DNA of 64,000 nt from Lepisosteus oculatus (Eukaryota; Chordata; Actinopteri; Semionotiformes; Lepisosteidae): NCBI RefSeq assembly GCF_040954835.1, contig NC_090716.1, forward strand, positions 2,095,605 through 2,159,604. Direction: 5' to 3'. Numbering within the stretch: position 1 is the first letter of the stretch; every line of letters begins with the position of its first letter. The notes below the pieces were generated by a model, which searched no databases, was not told the DNA's origin, and was given only the letters and a program-made list of their open reading frames with translations. Of this stretch, positions 24,801-39,800 are shown in pieces. The position numbers and the translations under genes are program-made.

Positions 24801-27800
24801 CCTCCCCGGACTCCCTGACCTTGGTCATGATGGTGATGGTGAGGTAGTGCAGCACGGCGCCCAGCATCACGGCTGTGGTGCTGGCGTGCTCGCTCAGGAA
24901 CGCCGACTCCGACTCCGACAGCACCACCGTGGCGACCACGCGGAACACCACCAGGGCCTGCGCCAGCCCGATGATCAGCACCAGCTGGGCACACGCGGAC
25001 ACAAGACACAGCGCCTTCAGCACAGCTGGACCGCCACCACCGTGGGTCACAGCACTGCAGCCGCGCAGCCGCCAGGTCTCCGGGGCCAACACCAGGCTCG
25101 GGGGGCTGTATGTGGGGAGTCTGCATGTTCCCCCAGGCTGTCTGTGTATTACTGGTTTCCCCACAGGTTGTGGGATGATTGCCTGCTCTGATCTGCCCCT
25201 TTCTGGGCTGGGCTGGGGTGGGATGGGGTTCACAAGATTCCGACTTCTGAAATATCTCCCCAGTGTAACAGACCCGGCGCAACAGAGGGGGGGGGGAGGG
25301 GGCGTCGCCCCCTCAGCTGAACTGTCCCGCCCCAGTCTTGGTCAAAAGGACTTCTGAACACTTCTGCATACTTAACTTGCGCCCTAAAAAACAGTTGTAC
25401 TTTGTCAAGGGTCAGATAACTACACTCACCCCGCATTCACAGTTACTGCATCGGACTGCTTGATGTGCAGGAGGGCTATCTGCCCAGGACCGGCACCTAT
25501 TCCACAGTGTCTGCCTTACTGGGCGTCGACATTATTACGATCTTGTTAGCTCGGGTGGACCGATTCCTTGCAGTAGTTTATCCTTATACTTACAATCGAT
25601 ATATAACTAGGACCGTAGTTATAGAAGTTGGTGCTTTTACAACTCTTTTTTCGTAACGATTCAGAAGCTCGTTACTGTCGATGTAGCTGCACAAATGAAC
25701 GCACCCGGTATTTTCTCGCTCCAGGCCATAAATGTGCTGTTTAGAGCCAACTATGATATTGTGACAGTTGTTAGTCCAATGACTTTGTTCTCCATACTTT
25801 ATCTTTGATAGATGATAGATGCAATAGGGATTTTCTTCCACTTTGATATATCATGTTTAATAATGAAAAGCACAGAACAGTTTGCGGGAATCAGTTCTTA
25901 ATGTAATGACTTCATTGCCCACAACTTTTCTCAGAAGATTCGAACTGTTCTGTGACTCAACATGAGTTCCGCATAAGCGAAATCTGTCTGTTCAAATCAG
26001 ACAAGTTTTCAAATGGTTAATCCTTAAACCTTTAACTTCTGGTAGATTTAGCAGGGCGTTAATTATAATGAAAGTTATTACTGGTAATCACAATTGTTAC
26101 AGGAGCTGGCTGTGCACCTCTGAGCTGGACGGTTCTGACCCTGGCTGTGTCCTCAGTAAAACTGCTCAAGAGCTACAATTACAGAGGCTGGTTCTCCCGA
26201 AAGCCCCAGTGAACCCTGGAACAATTACTCCCCATTCTTGAACTACTAACTTCAATTAGCTCAGTCAATTGGCTTCAATAAGCTCAGTCAATTGGCTTCA
26301 ATTAGCTCAGTCAATTGGCTTCAATTAGCTCAGTCAATTGGCTTCAATTAGCTCAGTCAATTGGCTTCAATTAGCTCAGTCAATTGGCTTCAATTAGCTC
26401 AATTTGCTTAAATTAACTTAGTCAATTGGCTTCAATTTACACAAAAATCATCTTCAATTAACAGTCAATTGGCTTCAATTAACAGTCAATTGGCTACCAA
26501 CTACCTCACAGACCAGGAGGGCCACATGGCCTCCTCCTGTTGTGTCCTCTCCGATGTTCGCCCCCTCCCGTGCGCGTGTGGCAGCCCTCGGACTCGGGCC
26601 AGGCACTCACCATGAGGGTGACGAGGATCAGGACCAGGGTGCTGCGCAGGTAGGAGTGCAGGTAGGGCTGGGGCTGGCAGGAAGGATTGTCCACCACGTC
26701 CAGGATCAGCTCCTCCTGCGGGACGACACAGCGGGGCTGGTCACGCCGGGCAGACCCTTCTCCACCCCCACCCCCCAGAACCGCAGACTACAGGGGCCTC
26801 GGGTCCCTGCCCTCAAAACCCAGAAAGTCGGAACGGGACCAGAACAGGGGGGAGAGAGTCAGGAAAAAGCTGCCCAGCCATGCGTCCAAAGCCGAGGGCC
26901 TGGTGTCTTTCAAGAACCAGCTGGGATCCATGTTCTCATCTGCTCCCATGACTGGCCCCTGTTTCTGCCCTTTCTGGTGTTCTTCTGCTCATGTCTTCGG
27001 GGGTCAGGACCTGCTGACGGGCCCAGTCCGTTTTCAGTCGTACCGATTCCCTGTTCTAAAACCAAACACGACACACTCCCCAGAACACTCACAGTACCTC
27101 CTCCTCACACCAGTTGAACACTTTCCACTTGCAGACGTACTCCGCTCGATGGCGCTTCCAGAACTCCAGGAACACGGTGGCTGGGAACAGCAGAGACAGC
27201 CGGGGGGAGATGTGAAACAGCGAGGGTCTGGGGCGAGCGGCTGAGATACACTCGTACACACGTGTGCGCACACACACATGTACATGCATACACGTGCACA
27301 CGCACACACTCATGCATACACACACTCACAACAACATGCACGCATAGGTTTACACACACGTACACACACTTGCAACAACATGCACATGTATGTTTACACA
27401 CACTTGCACGCACTTGCAACAACACGCACACATATATTTACATACACATACATGCCCGCACACACATGCACACACACACTGGTCTATTACAGCATGATGA
27501 ACCCACACAGAAATGCAAAGATACAGACATATACTGTACGGTTCAGCACACATTTTTGGTGAATGTTTCTTTGCACGTAAAAAAATCTCTATATATTTGT
27601 ATATTAATACCTGTATATAAATGTAACGAATTATGTGAAACACTTTCCTGTGCCTCCTGGGGCACAGAGACTCACCCCACACGGCCATGAACATGGCGAA
27701 GAACACAGTGCCCTCGTTGTCGAATAGGTGGGTGACCTGCGGGGACAAGGAAAGGCTCAGGTTAGGGGCTGTGCTGCTGACCGCTGACCGCTGACCTGTT

Positions 27801-30800
27801 CCAGCCTGCAGCTGGTCAGGCTCAGGGCAGGGGCCGTGCTGCTGACCGCTGACCGCTGACCTGTTCCAGCCTGCAGCTGGTCAGGCTCAGGGCAGGGGCT
27901 GTGCTGCTGACCGCTGACCGCTGACCTGTTCCAGCCTGCAGCTGGTCAGGCTCAGGGCCGGGGCTGTGCTGCTGACCGCTGACCGCTGTCCTGTTCCAGC
28001 CTGCAGCTGGTCAGGCTCAGGGCCGGGGCTGTGCTGCTGACCGCTGACCGCTGACCTGTTCCAGCCTGCAGCTGGTCAGGCTCAGGGCAGGGGCTGTGCT
28101 GCTGACCGCTGACCGCTGACCTGTTCCAGCCTGCAGCTGGTCAGGCTCAGGGCAGGGGCTGTGCTGCTGACCGCTGACCGCTGTCCTGTTCCAGCCTGCA
28201 GCTGGTCAGGCTCAGGTTAGGGGCTGTGCTGCTGACCGCTGTCCTGTTCCAGCCTGCAGCTGGTCAGGCTCAGGTTAGGGGCTGCGCTGCTGACCACTGA
28301 CCTGTTCCAGCCTCCAGCTGGTCAGGCTCAGGTTAGAGGCTGTGCTGCTGACCGCTGTCCTGTTCCAGCCTGCAGCTGGTCAGGCTCTGGTTAGGGGCTG
28401 TGCTGCTGACCGCTGACCTGTTCCAGCCTGCAGCTGGTCAGGCTCAGGTTAGGGGCTGTGCTGCTGACTGCTGACCGCTGACCTGTTCCAGCCTGCAGCT
28501 GGTCAGGCTCAGGGCAGGGGCTGTGCTGCTGACCGCTGACCGCTGACCTGTTCCAGCCTGCAGCTGGTCAGGCTCAGGGCAGGGGCTGTGCTGCTGACCG
28601 CTGACCGCTGTCCTGTTCCAGCCTGCAGCTGGTCAGGCTCAGGTTAGAGGCTGTGCTGCTGACCGCTGTCCTGTTCCAGCCTGCAGCTGGTCAGGCTCAG
28701 GTTAGGGGCTGTGCTGCTGACCGCTGTCCTGTTCCAGCCTGCAGCTGGTCAGGCTCAGGTTAGGGGCTGCGCTGCTGACCACTGACCTGTTCCAGCCTCC
28801 AGCTGGTCAGGCTCAGGTTAGAGGCTGTGCTGCTGACCGCTGTCCTGTTCCAGCCTGCAGCTGGTCAGGCTCTGGTTAGGGGCTGTGCTGCTGACCGCTG
28901 ACCTGTTCCAGCCTGCAGCTGGTCAGGCTCAGGGCAGGGGCTGTGCTGCTGACCGCTGACCGCTGTCCTGTTCCAGCCTGCAGCTGGTCAGGCTCAGGTT
29001 AGAGGCTGTGCTGCTGACCGCTGTCCTGTTCCAGCCTGCAGCTGGTCAGGCTCAGGTTAGGGGCTGTGCTGCTGACCGCTGTCCTGTTCCAGCCTGCAGC
29101 TGGTCAGGCTCAGGTTAGGGGCTGCGCTGCTGACCACTGACCTGTTCCAGCCTCCAGCTGGTCAGGCTCAGGTTAGAGGCTGTGCTGCTGACCGCTGTCC
29201 TGTTCCAGCCTGCAGCTGGTCAGGCTCTGGTTAGGGGCTGTGCTGCTGACCGCTGACCTGTTCCAGCCTGCAGCTGGTCAGGCTCAGGTTAGGGGCTGTG
29301 CTGCTGACCGCCTGCAGCTGGTCAGGCGCATGGCAGGAGCTGTGCTGCTGTCCACCCTCAGGCTGTGCAGGGCTTCAGCAGTGTATCTAGTGCTGGCCAG
29401 ATGTGCACAGACCAGCCTTCAACACTACTTTATATTGGCATATATACTGACTGGCACTGATGCCCTCATATCCTATTCCTGCTCTTAATTTAGGAGCCAT
29501 AAGTAACCACATTTTTTTTTTGTTTTCTTTCTTCTGCTTTCCTGAAAATGTGTGACATTGCACCCCATATTTGCCCTCTAATGAGGTTCCAGGAGAATTA
29601 AAGCTTTTTTTGCTTTGATCTAAAACCTGGACTGACAGTGTGATGGCAGGACCGTTTCACTGCCAGCCTGCAGGAGGCGCACAAGGGCATCGCCCTGCTG
29701 CAGTTTGAGGCATACCTTAGCATAGGTGCAGGTCTCTGAGAGCTGCCACACAGGACACTTCTTATCACACAGCGGGCACATCATGGTGTTGGCATCGCAC
29801 ACCTCTGAGCTGCCAGCACACAGACACAAGAGACAGATTCATCAAACAAAAACTGCTTTGACTTTGTTATTTGTTCATGACAACAAAACATATTACATTT
29901 CAAAGCCTTTAAAGACATTTAAATAGCAGGTTAGGTGGTGAATAGATAATAGAAAATATAAATTGATGACCTTATGAAAATGTGCTATATGTTCTGCCAT
30001 TTTCTCATTCATTTACTATGCTTATACTGCACATCTGCGGTGCTTTGCAGTGTACAATGCTTTTTCCTTACCTCTCTGTGCTTTTAGCACAATTGAACAT
30101 GTCTTACTGCCATTCTTCCAGTTTTTACAATGGCCTACCAAGGTACAGTTTTCCACACTTTTAAATTTCTAAACTCGGTGGAGTTGTCTGCCCTTTTCCA
30201 CAGTGCCTTTACTCACATGACGGGGTTGTTATCGAAGAAGGCTAGTCCATTCAGGAACACAACCATCCCCAATATAGCAGCAGGGATCAGCAAGGTGGTG
30301 TACCAGCCCAGCCACAGGAAATACAGTGCCACCTTCTCCCCGAGGTAGTTCCTGACACACACACACAGACCCATCAGATAGCCCTGAGGCCACAAGCCAA
30401 CAGACAATATGCACTTCATAGCACAGATGCAAATAAAACTGTACCCTTCCAGGCTCATTTGACTATCTAGCTCGTGGACTGATTGAATGATTAGATACTG
30501 CAGGCCTGTGGGCTACTGATCACATTACAGAAGGTCAATATATCACATGATTGAACGTGCATTACGCCTTTATATGTTCACAATCGCATGTTACGCTAAC
30601 TGCATTAAGTTTCAAGTTCCAAATTCCAAATATAGGAATAGGAAGAACTCCACCATATTAAAATGTGCAATTTTCCTACAGCACGTCCGTGTGCCTGTAA
30701 TATTAATAGCAGTGCAACAGGATATGCCCAAGTATATGCTACCAGGTGGATAGGTTTGTGCTCACTCCGTTATGTGCTCGGTGTTTTGGCTGTTCAATTC

Positions 30801-33800
30801 AATGAGGCAATGTTGTGCCTAATAGCAATCAATCTTTTTTTCCCCAAACTAAGAAGTGCTTTGCTTAACTGATTAACTGATTAATTAAGTGCTTTGCTTA
30901 ACTCATTTAACTCATTTAACTGAGGCCTACGGTCCTCACCGCACATCATCGATGGGTTGCCACTGGAAACAGGCTGTCCAGCGCGCCCATTTCTCCCTCA
31001 GTTCTTTCTGTTTCTCCTCCTGAAAGCAAGAGACAGGTGTCAACACTGGACAGTTGACCGTTTGTCATTCCAATCAGTCTGCCGCGTACCGAGGATTAAA
31101 GGAATCTCTTTATCCTGAATTCAAGAAGGTGGTGGGGATATTGGGAGAGAACCGGAATCCAGAGAGGGGCTGATGAATTCAACCCAAACTTCCAAAGCAG
31201 CGCATACCCAGGTCTAGAGGGCAGGAAGAGCTCAGAAAGAAGGGAGGTCTGGTATAGCCCGGTCTGCTCCACTGGCTTCTCAACAGCCAGCAGCCATATC
31301 GCCCTGCAGCTCCCAGCTGGCAGCCCTACTGGAGCTCAGCAGTGTGAGCCTGGTCAGTACCTGGATGGGAGACTCCTGGGAAAGCTGAGGCTGCTGCTGG
31401 AAGAGGTGTTAGTGGGGCCAGTAGGGGGCGCTCACCCTGTGGTCTGTGTGGGTCCTGATGCCCCAGTATAGTGTCGGGGACACTGTACTGTAAAAAGGCG
31501 CCGTACTTCAGATAAGACATAAAACTGAGGTCCTGACTCTCTGTGGTCATTAAAAATCCCAGGACGTTTCTCGAAAAGAGCAGGGGTGTTACCCCGGTGT
31601 CCTGGCCCAATTTCCCCCTGGCCTTTACCAGTCATGGCCTCCTAATAACCCCCCTCTCTGAACTGGCTTCATCACTCTGCTCTCCTCCCCACTGAGAGCT
31701 GGTGTGTGTGAGGGGACTGGAGCATCATCCAGGGGGGGCTGCACACTGGTGGGGGTGGAGGGGATCCCCATGACCTGTAAAGAGCTCTGAGTGGAGAGTC
31801 CAGAAAAGTGCTGTATAAGAGTAAGGATATTATAATAGAGTGGCACTGCTCTAAAAATATATCTACCAGGGTAACCGAGGGTATAACTCAGGCCCCCCAG
31901 CAGACATAGGAACTACCTGAACCAGCAGGTTTGCAGGCCAAAGGTGTACTCTTGTGCAGAGCACTGACAAATTGTTAGACATCTGAAGTTCAAGGGTGAG
32001 AGTGCAGAAATGGGCAGTCATGCCAGGGAATTCCTCACTCAGCGATGGAATGCTGTCCATCGTTTTTGACAAGCAATCGTTCGATGTGGGTTTTTTTGTC
32101 TTTGACCTCTACGGGGTGATGCGAGGTTTTCTATATTTTTCGGCTTCAAGTCAGAGAAGTGAAAATGGAGATACTGAAGGAGGTTTCAAGAAAGAGAGAA
32201 ACGAAGGGTGGGGTTTAAAAGAATGCAAGAGGCTCGGAGACCAGCCTGCTTGCGTAGCTGTGCATATTTACCTCGTGCAGCGAGAACGTTGTTTCAAAGA
32301 CGTGCTCATGAAGGAGGTCCTTCAGCCCCTCTGAAAGAGAGGACACCAGAAACACTGAGCACCCTGTCAGACAGCAAGGTTTACTTTTCCTAAATGAAAA
32401 TGAGAGGGATGTACATAACTGCCAGTTACCACCTCTGTGGGGTGCTTAGGTCTCTATGTAGTAAAAGGTGTACTGGATGCCTTCCTCTCTGGTGTCACAT
32501 TGGTGTGAGTCGTGGGATACCGAGATCTGTTCTCTCCAGGAACAAACTGAGAAGCACAGTCTGAGAGTCTCCCCAAGCCCTACACATACTTTTAATTTAT
32601 TCCCCAAACTCAAAATTGACTTTTGCTCTTTTGTTTCTATCAGAGGGTGGTGGCCAGTGTGGTCTTTTATGCATGTATGTGTTGTGAGGGGGGGGGGACA
32701 TACAGAAGAGAGACTCTGTTCGCCTTAACAGAGTTATGAAGAGGGTGGGTGCCATTATTGGGACACAGTACGGAAGAGGCCACGCTTATAGTGGGGGATG
32801 TGTGGAATCCTCTCCACACAGAGATCCTGGATCAAAAAAGCCTCTTCTGCGTCATTCAAAATCCCGGGGCGCATCTCGAAAAGAGTAGGGGGTGTCACCC
32901 CGGCATCCTGGCCAAATTTCCCTCGGGAACTCTCAGGTGTAAGTATCCCCGCTGCACCACAGAGAGCTTTAGGAGATCCTCTCCTCCTTCAGCCACTCGT
33001 GCGCTGATTAGCTCCAGAGACCTCTCAGGCATCTTATCCTGGACTCTTACTGGTCTTGTGCACTGCGTGGTGTGATCAGTCGTGTCACTCTCTGGAGAAT
33101 GTACAGTACGGTGCCTGCCTGTTCTTAAGTAATTGGCATGTCTGTGCAGTGTTTCATATTATTTATTGTATGTGCATGAGCTGTGCCCGGCAACTGAATT
33201 TTCCCCCTTGGAGATTAGAAAAGTGTATCGTATTTTTCATTTTTAAGGTAAGAGTGTTACTGCGATATCATTCGCCAGAACGACCAAGAGAGATCCAGCA
33301 ACCCAATGTCAGGTGGTGGGCTTTAGAGCTCATCTGATGCTTAGAGGTTCCTTAGGCAAGTTCCTGGTCAGATCTGGGCTCTGAATACACATCTTACATA
33401 CAAGTTAAAGATTGCAGCGATGTAACAGACATGTAAGTGAAGGGACACTCACCTCCATTATTGAGATAGGTGTTAAAGAGAATGAAGTGTGCCACCCTAA
33501 TCCTGGAAGATAAAATCATTATATTTTAGGATCAGATAACTTCCATGGCGAAATAAGAACATGGCGGGCATCTGTGTAGGATATCTGGCACAATTCGGTT
33601 ATCCGTGACTAGGTTATTGCTTGGGGAAAGAAATGCAATTAGCACAATGTCCAATGTCAGGTTAACTTGTTCACACTTGCTGAAACTCTCCCTGGGCCAG
33701 TTTAGAACGAACATTTTAATGGAAGAATAGTCACCTAGTGTTGCACAACAAGGACTGTGATAGAGAGACAATGGAATCACACAAATTCCGATCGATCCAT

Positions 33801-36800
33801 AGTTGATCATTGCCTAGGGCCTACGAAATGTTTAGGGCCTACAAAGGAGGGAAACAGTAGTGACTAACGAAAAACGAGCTGGAACAACATGCTTGCGGTC
33901 AACTCTCGGTGCTCCAGATCAATAATCCTACACTATTTAGTGCCTGTTCTAGAAACTAGAAGTATTGAAGTGATGGTCACTTGACTCGCTCCATCAATCA
34001 CGTGGTTTAACATTTAATAATAATAAGAATTGCTTACACTTGTATAGCACTTTTCTGGACACTCCACTCAGAGCTCTTTACAGGTCATGGGGATCCCCTC
34101 CACCCCCACCAGTGTGCAGCCCCACCTGGATGATGCTCCAGTCCTCTCACACACACCAGCTCTCAGTGGGGAGGAGAGCAGAGTGATGAAGCCAGTTCAG
34201 AGAGGGGGGTTAGTAGGAGGCCATGGCTGGTGAGGGCCAGGGGGAAATCTTATAGTTTAAAGTGCGTCATGTCAGTCGACATACAAGTAGTTCAATTGGC
34301 GTTTCCCCCTCTTTTTCGGGGGTGAAAGTGCCTAGGGCCTGCGAACAGTTTTTGATGCAGTTTCCCAGGCCTCAGCGGAAGAGTCCCACACTGTCTGACA
34401 CGCAGGGACCAAGAAACTGCATCAAACGTTTCCACCGCAAATGTCCTGGACCCCGCCGCAGCGGGCTGGAGAAGGGGGGCTCACCTGGTGGGCTCAGAGA
34501 CCGAGTCCCTCAGATCGCCAATCCAGTTACAGGAGTCGGACACCTTCAGCAGGTACTTGTACTTGAAAAAGATGTCCTTGGGGGTCCGGATCCCATAGAA
34601 TGTCTTTTTCCCGTACACACAGGACTGCAAACACACACAGAATCACTGGCCCGCCACACTCTGCGTAGAGGCGCATTCCTTTTTGCAGTGGTTAAATAAA
34701 CTCAGCATTTCAGTCCCTCACTCAGCCCCCCACCCCCTCAGACAAAGGCAAAACCCTGGTGAGATGAACACGTCGGGCAGTTTCTTGGGGGCTTGCCAGC
34801 CGCCATTTGATTTTTCAGCAAATACGTGAAACTTTGGGAAAATCGATTTTTTTCATGCCGATTTTAAAAGAGGGCTAACTCCAGCGCCCTACTGTGTCTA
34901 TGCAAACACAGAATGACCAGCTCAGCGGAGAAACAGGCGCTTGCCTCGGAGAAACAAGCTGCCCGGGTGCTTACTGTCGAAGAAAACTCTTCACTCAAGT
35001 GAGGTGTGGTCAGTCCTTCATGCATGCACATGAGGAGGATAAGATCATGCAGACCTGAGAGCAGTCTCTCATCCAGATCTGTAAGAATCTATCCCCCTGA
35101 GATGATGAATACAATAAGTTTTATACAGCAAATCCACACAGGGAAGCTCACTCTAAGTTTCCATATGAGGAGATGTTTTTTCTCTCTACAAACATTCTTC
35201 TTGGATGTAATATTAATGTCAAAAGGTCAAATAATATGCTTGAATTATCCTTTTATTCTGTTGCTAAGCAGAAAAGCATATGAGCTTTATAAATAGTCAC
35301 AATTTTATATACTTAAAAAAATGTTAAAATTCTTCCTCATCATATACATTAAGCACAGGGACGGGAGAAGACAACCTTGTACTAATCAATCTACTGTCTC
35401 CACACGCCCCCTCCAGCCGGTGACATCATTGCCATGGCAACAGACAGCAGGCGCGTGATGTCATAATGACATGCGGGGCCTTGGGCGCTGATGTGACCTC
35501 ACCGCTATCTGGAAGCCCTTGTTCTCCAGTTGCTGGATGAAGGCCACCTGCTTCTTGTGGCTCTCGCTCTCCTGCTCGTCCTCTATGTTTCTGCACACCA
35601 GCACGTAGTCACACGCCCCCTCCTAATGATGGAAGGGCAGCAAACACATCACTGAGTTGAGCCATCATGGAGCACCATCCAAAAGCAAAAGAAGTTGGTT
35701 TGCAGAAACATCTCATTATTTTATATCGGAAATATAAAATAAAATAACGTATATCCACTGTTAAAAAATAATGAATACATATTCACTATTTTCCTGAAGC
35801 ATCTCAGTGTTTCTTAGACTGGAGAGGTCTGTTATTATCAAGTGAATTATTGATAATAATTGCTGATCAGCCTGCTGTATTTGCAGAGATCTGCCAGTTT
35901 GCTGTGGGATACTAACTGAACAGCAGACGGGTGGCATGACTTTCTTATGCTCTTACGGGCGGAGCATAAGGCTCTGTGGCTCAGGATCTGCGCCTGTGAC
36001 TGGAAGGTTGCTGGTTCAAATCCTGCAGCCGGCAGAGGAATCCTACTCCGTTGGGCCCCTGAGCAAGGCCCTGAACCCCAACTGCTCCAGGGGTGCCGTA
36101 CAATGGCAGATCCTGCGCTCTGACCCCAAGCTTCTCTCCCTGTCCGTGTGTCTGTGTCTCCATAGAGAGAGAAAAGCTGGGGTATGCGAAAAGACGCATT
36201 CCTAATGCAAGAAATTGTGTAGGGCTAATAAAAAAAAAGAAACAGTCTGTCATTAGACCTGTGGGCTTTGAGAGCCGGGAGGGCCGCAGTGGCAGTGTTC
36301 TGCCTGATGATGGCGCTGTTGCAGCAGTAGAACTGCTCCGCAAGCCGAGAGAGCCCCCCCCTCTTACCGCGCTCAGCAACGCGGCCGCCTCTTCACAGCT
36401 GTGGTTGTTTCCCACGTTTTCTTCGAGCTCGATGCAGGCCTGGGAAGATATTTCAGGGTGGGAAAGATTCGGCACTGATGAGCGCATTTCAAACTGCAAT
36501 GAATGTAAAATGTGCGCAGTGACTTGTAAAACCTCCAGCTGACATCACAAAGTAAATTTCCAGGTGTGCGCAGCGCCATATTCTGCGATTCAGAACGAGG
36601 CAACAGAATTTCTGGTTAACGTGTAGCAGCTCTATTACACTGCCAACAAGCAGGCTTGTGAATCCGGCTCTTTTAACCTAATAGAAACATCGCTCTTGAC
36701 TTTGAGGTGGTTTGGTCGGGAAATACTACTTGTTAACTCTGCATGTAGATCATGTGGGAACATTTCTGTGGTGAAATGTCTGCTGCACAACCTGTACCTA

Positions 36801-39800
36801 CTGTACTTATCCGCTCGTACATCACAGTACAGAGACTAGTGTCGTTACAGAGACTAGTGAGCAGGAAGGGCCGCCTCACGTCACAATTAATGGGAACTCT
36901 CGCTCTCGCCCGTGAGTCTGTGACAACATGGCGACTTACAGTTCTGTCACACGGTTCACAATCTTGTGCTTAACTCAAAATTAACATTTTAATTTATTTC
37001 CAATGAATTTAGTTTGCTACAGAGATGTAATAACTGGTCTGAGAAATTGGGACTGCAGTTCCCCTTGAAACTCAACAGGACTCACCAGCACAGTGCAATC
37101 ACCCTCTCCCAGGCTGGAGAAAGAGTCTCACTGTGCCGTTTTCTGTTTTTTCTGCTCCCTTGGGTCAACATTCAGAACTGGTCTTTACAACCTGTAAATA
37201 GTGTTTACTTTCACTTTTGATGTGTACAGTAGTTTTATTGCACCCTTCTGGGTGAAGCAACGTGGTTTAATTCCTGTCTCGTGGCACGATAGTTCACTCC
37301 GGGCTCCACACGGCTGACAGCAAGCCATGTGTTTGAATGTGGGGGGATGGGAGTGGGAGTGGAGCTTTATGGCTGTCCCTGCCTGCGGATCATTCCCACC
37401 TCGCATCCTCTTTCCCAGTGCAGGGTTAACTGGTGTGGGGTTTGGTCTAGGAGCCTTCACTGAGACCGTGGAGAAGCAACAGGGGGTACAGATGTGTTCT
37501 GTGGGGTACAGATTTGGAGGCACAGGTGGGGTACAGATGTGTTTTGTGTGGTACAGATTTGGAGGTGCAGGTGGGGTACAGATGTGTTCTGTGGGGTACA
37601 GATTTCGAGGCGCAGGTGGGGTACAGATGTGTTCTGTGGGGTACAGATTTCGAGGCGCAGGTGGGGTACAGATGTGTTTTGTGGGGTACAGATTTCGAGG
37701 CGCAGGTGGGGTACAGATGTGTTTTGTGGGGTACAGATTTCGAGGTGCAGGTGGGGTACAGATGTGTTTTGTGGGGTACAGATTTCGAGGCGCAGGTGGG
37801 GTACAGGTGTGTTGTGTGAACTCTCCAGGGTAGAGCAATATTCAGGACCCACAGCCGGCACTGCAATCCTGCACGTCTACTCCAAGGGTCTGAGTTGGAC
37901 AGATGGAAGCCCAGGAATGGTTTAAACATGTGTCTCAGGACACACCGGCTGAAAGCTCTTTATTTTCACATCATTGTCTACAAAGCAACAGGGGAAAGGA
38001 GAGAAGGACAAACGTGATTTCCCAGCAACTCAAAGACCTGGGGGCGAAACGTTTGTACTGGAGCCAAGAGACCTCTCAGGAGAAGAGATCTGTGGCCTCA
38101 CTGGAAGGCAAGATGAGCAGAAAGAATGCAGGGGAGCCACCGGTCTGTTATCACTGAAGCCCTTATCCTAGAGAGACAAGCCCAAGCGCGTCCCAGAAAC
38201 TCCGGCAGCCAGACAGGACTGGGACCCCAGCACAGCCATGCAGAAAAGCAGCGAATAACAGTACAGCCAGACAGAAACATACAGCCACAGCCAAATCAGG
38301 CAACACTGGGGGTCTGTCTTTAAATCCTCACTCTGGGCAGGAAATGCAAAAAAACATGTCATGCTTGGTTATCCTGTCAATTAAAACAAGCTAGCATGGG
38401 CAAAAGTCCATAATATAGAGAGACTTCTACATTCCTAGGGTTTCACCTGGAGAAATGGAAGCCCAAGCAGTCCCAGTGCCTTGAACACGCGGCTCGAGAC
38501 GCACACAGGCCAGTGGCGGGACACCCAGAATGCCCTGCGGGTTGGGTGGAAGGCTCGAGCACACGGAAGACACACGTCGCCCTCCGGCTGAACCGCAGCC
38601 CCGTGAACTAGGTCTCCCCCTGGGGCTGGCATTTCAAGGAGGAAAGTAGAGGTCATGGGGTCGGGGTCTGGGCTCCTGAAGCACCCCCCCCCCCCCCCAT
38701 TCCCAGCAATGAAACGAGGGGTTAAAAGAAATGCATCTTCACACACTATCACGCGAAGTGCGGGAGAGGTCCTCCCGGAGGGCCGCAGCGTGTGTGCGCG
38801 ATGGGGATCAACCGCACAGAGAGGAGCAACGCACAAAAACACAGGCCGACCGCAACCAGGGCAGGGCAGGGCACGCTGGGTCCGTCTCTACATCCTCTCC
38901 CCGCGCAGGAAAGGAAAAACCCTTCTCTCGGCTGAAATTCCCTCGCGGTCATCTAGGGAAGCGATTCGGGGCGGCTCTGTCCCGGCAGACAGCAGGCGAC
39001 ACGGGTCGGGCGACACCGGTCGGATCAGCCGGCGGAGGCGACAGAGAGCTCCGCGGGTCAAGCACAACCACAGCTTCCAGTAAACAGCCAGGGCTTTGGT
39101 CATCTGCTGGAATAACTGCAGCAGCGACACAGCGGGAGGGATGCGGGCTGCTCGGAGCTCCGCTTTGAGCTGAGAAGTGCAACTTCTTGGAAATCGCTCT
39201 TCTTCCTGTGTACATTGTGTGAGCCTACAGCAGCCTGGCACTCTTCTGGAGAGAAGCTGCTATACAAGTGTAATTATTATTAAGCCCTTCTATTGCACCA
39301 CTAAGGCTTTCTTATTGAAACATGGCGTTCTGGTTATTGGGAAGTGTTATAATCTAAGGGACAATGGCCAGCACCTGCCTCGCGTCAACATTCCCTGCTC
39401 TCCAGAGCTTCAGAGCAAGGGGGTGTTAGCTGAGATGCGGGGGTGGGGGTGGGGTGAGATTCATTGATCAAAGCCATCGTGAGGTTTACCTTGGTTCATC
39501 AGGTCCCGGGGGAGAAGTCATGAAGAGGGTCACCTACGCTCCAGGAACGCGGCATAAAAACAGGCAGGTCCAGAGGGAGAGAGGGAGAGGAGGCATGGGA
39601 AGAGACAGAAGAGAAGAGAGAGGAGCAGGGTAGCAGAGAGAAAGACGAAAGCGCTGGGCAAGAGCTCCTTGACCAAATCAACCGTAAAGCACAGCCTAGA
39701 GTTCTGCATTTGCACCTTGTTAAGAGAGATGGTCATTCTGTTGCGTTTAGCAAACTCCGATTTCCTGTATGGAGGATCCTCAGGTTAAAAATGGCCTCTT

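Noticed and set aside
24077-25282. 400-codon and 370-codon Cys/Val-rich frames on the minus strand
   Set aside because: They consist of ano9 exon 13 plus translated (GT)n repeat; the real exon ends at 24820.
26245-26495. CRISPR-like array of 23-bp repeats
   Set aside because: Units are head-to-tail without unique spacers, in a vertebrate intron; an ordinary minisatellite.
35966-36040. A tRNA gene with a good B box
   Set aside because: No cloverleaf could be formed by eye, and the same body and tail follow in all five copies, as in a tRNA-derived SINE.
37185-37929. Repeat proteins of 140-220 codons on both strands
   Set aside because: The 45-bp unit is a multiple of three, so frames stay open by chance on both strands. 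No homology recognised.
38655-39241. Several 117-145-codon frames in a GC-rich stretch of ano9 intron 1
   Set aside because: Overlapping frames on both strands without domains, consistent with base composition alone.
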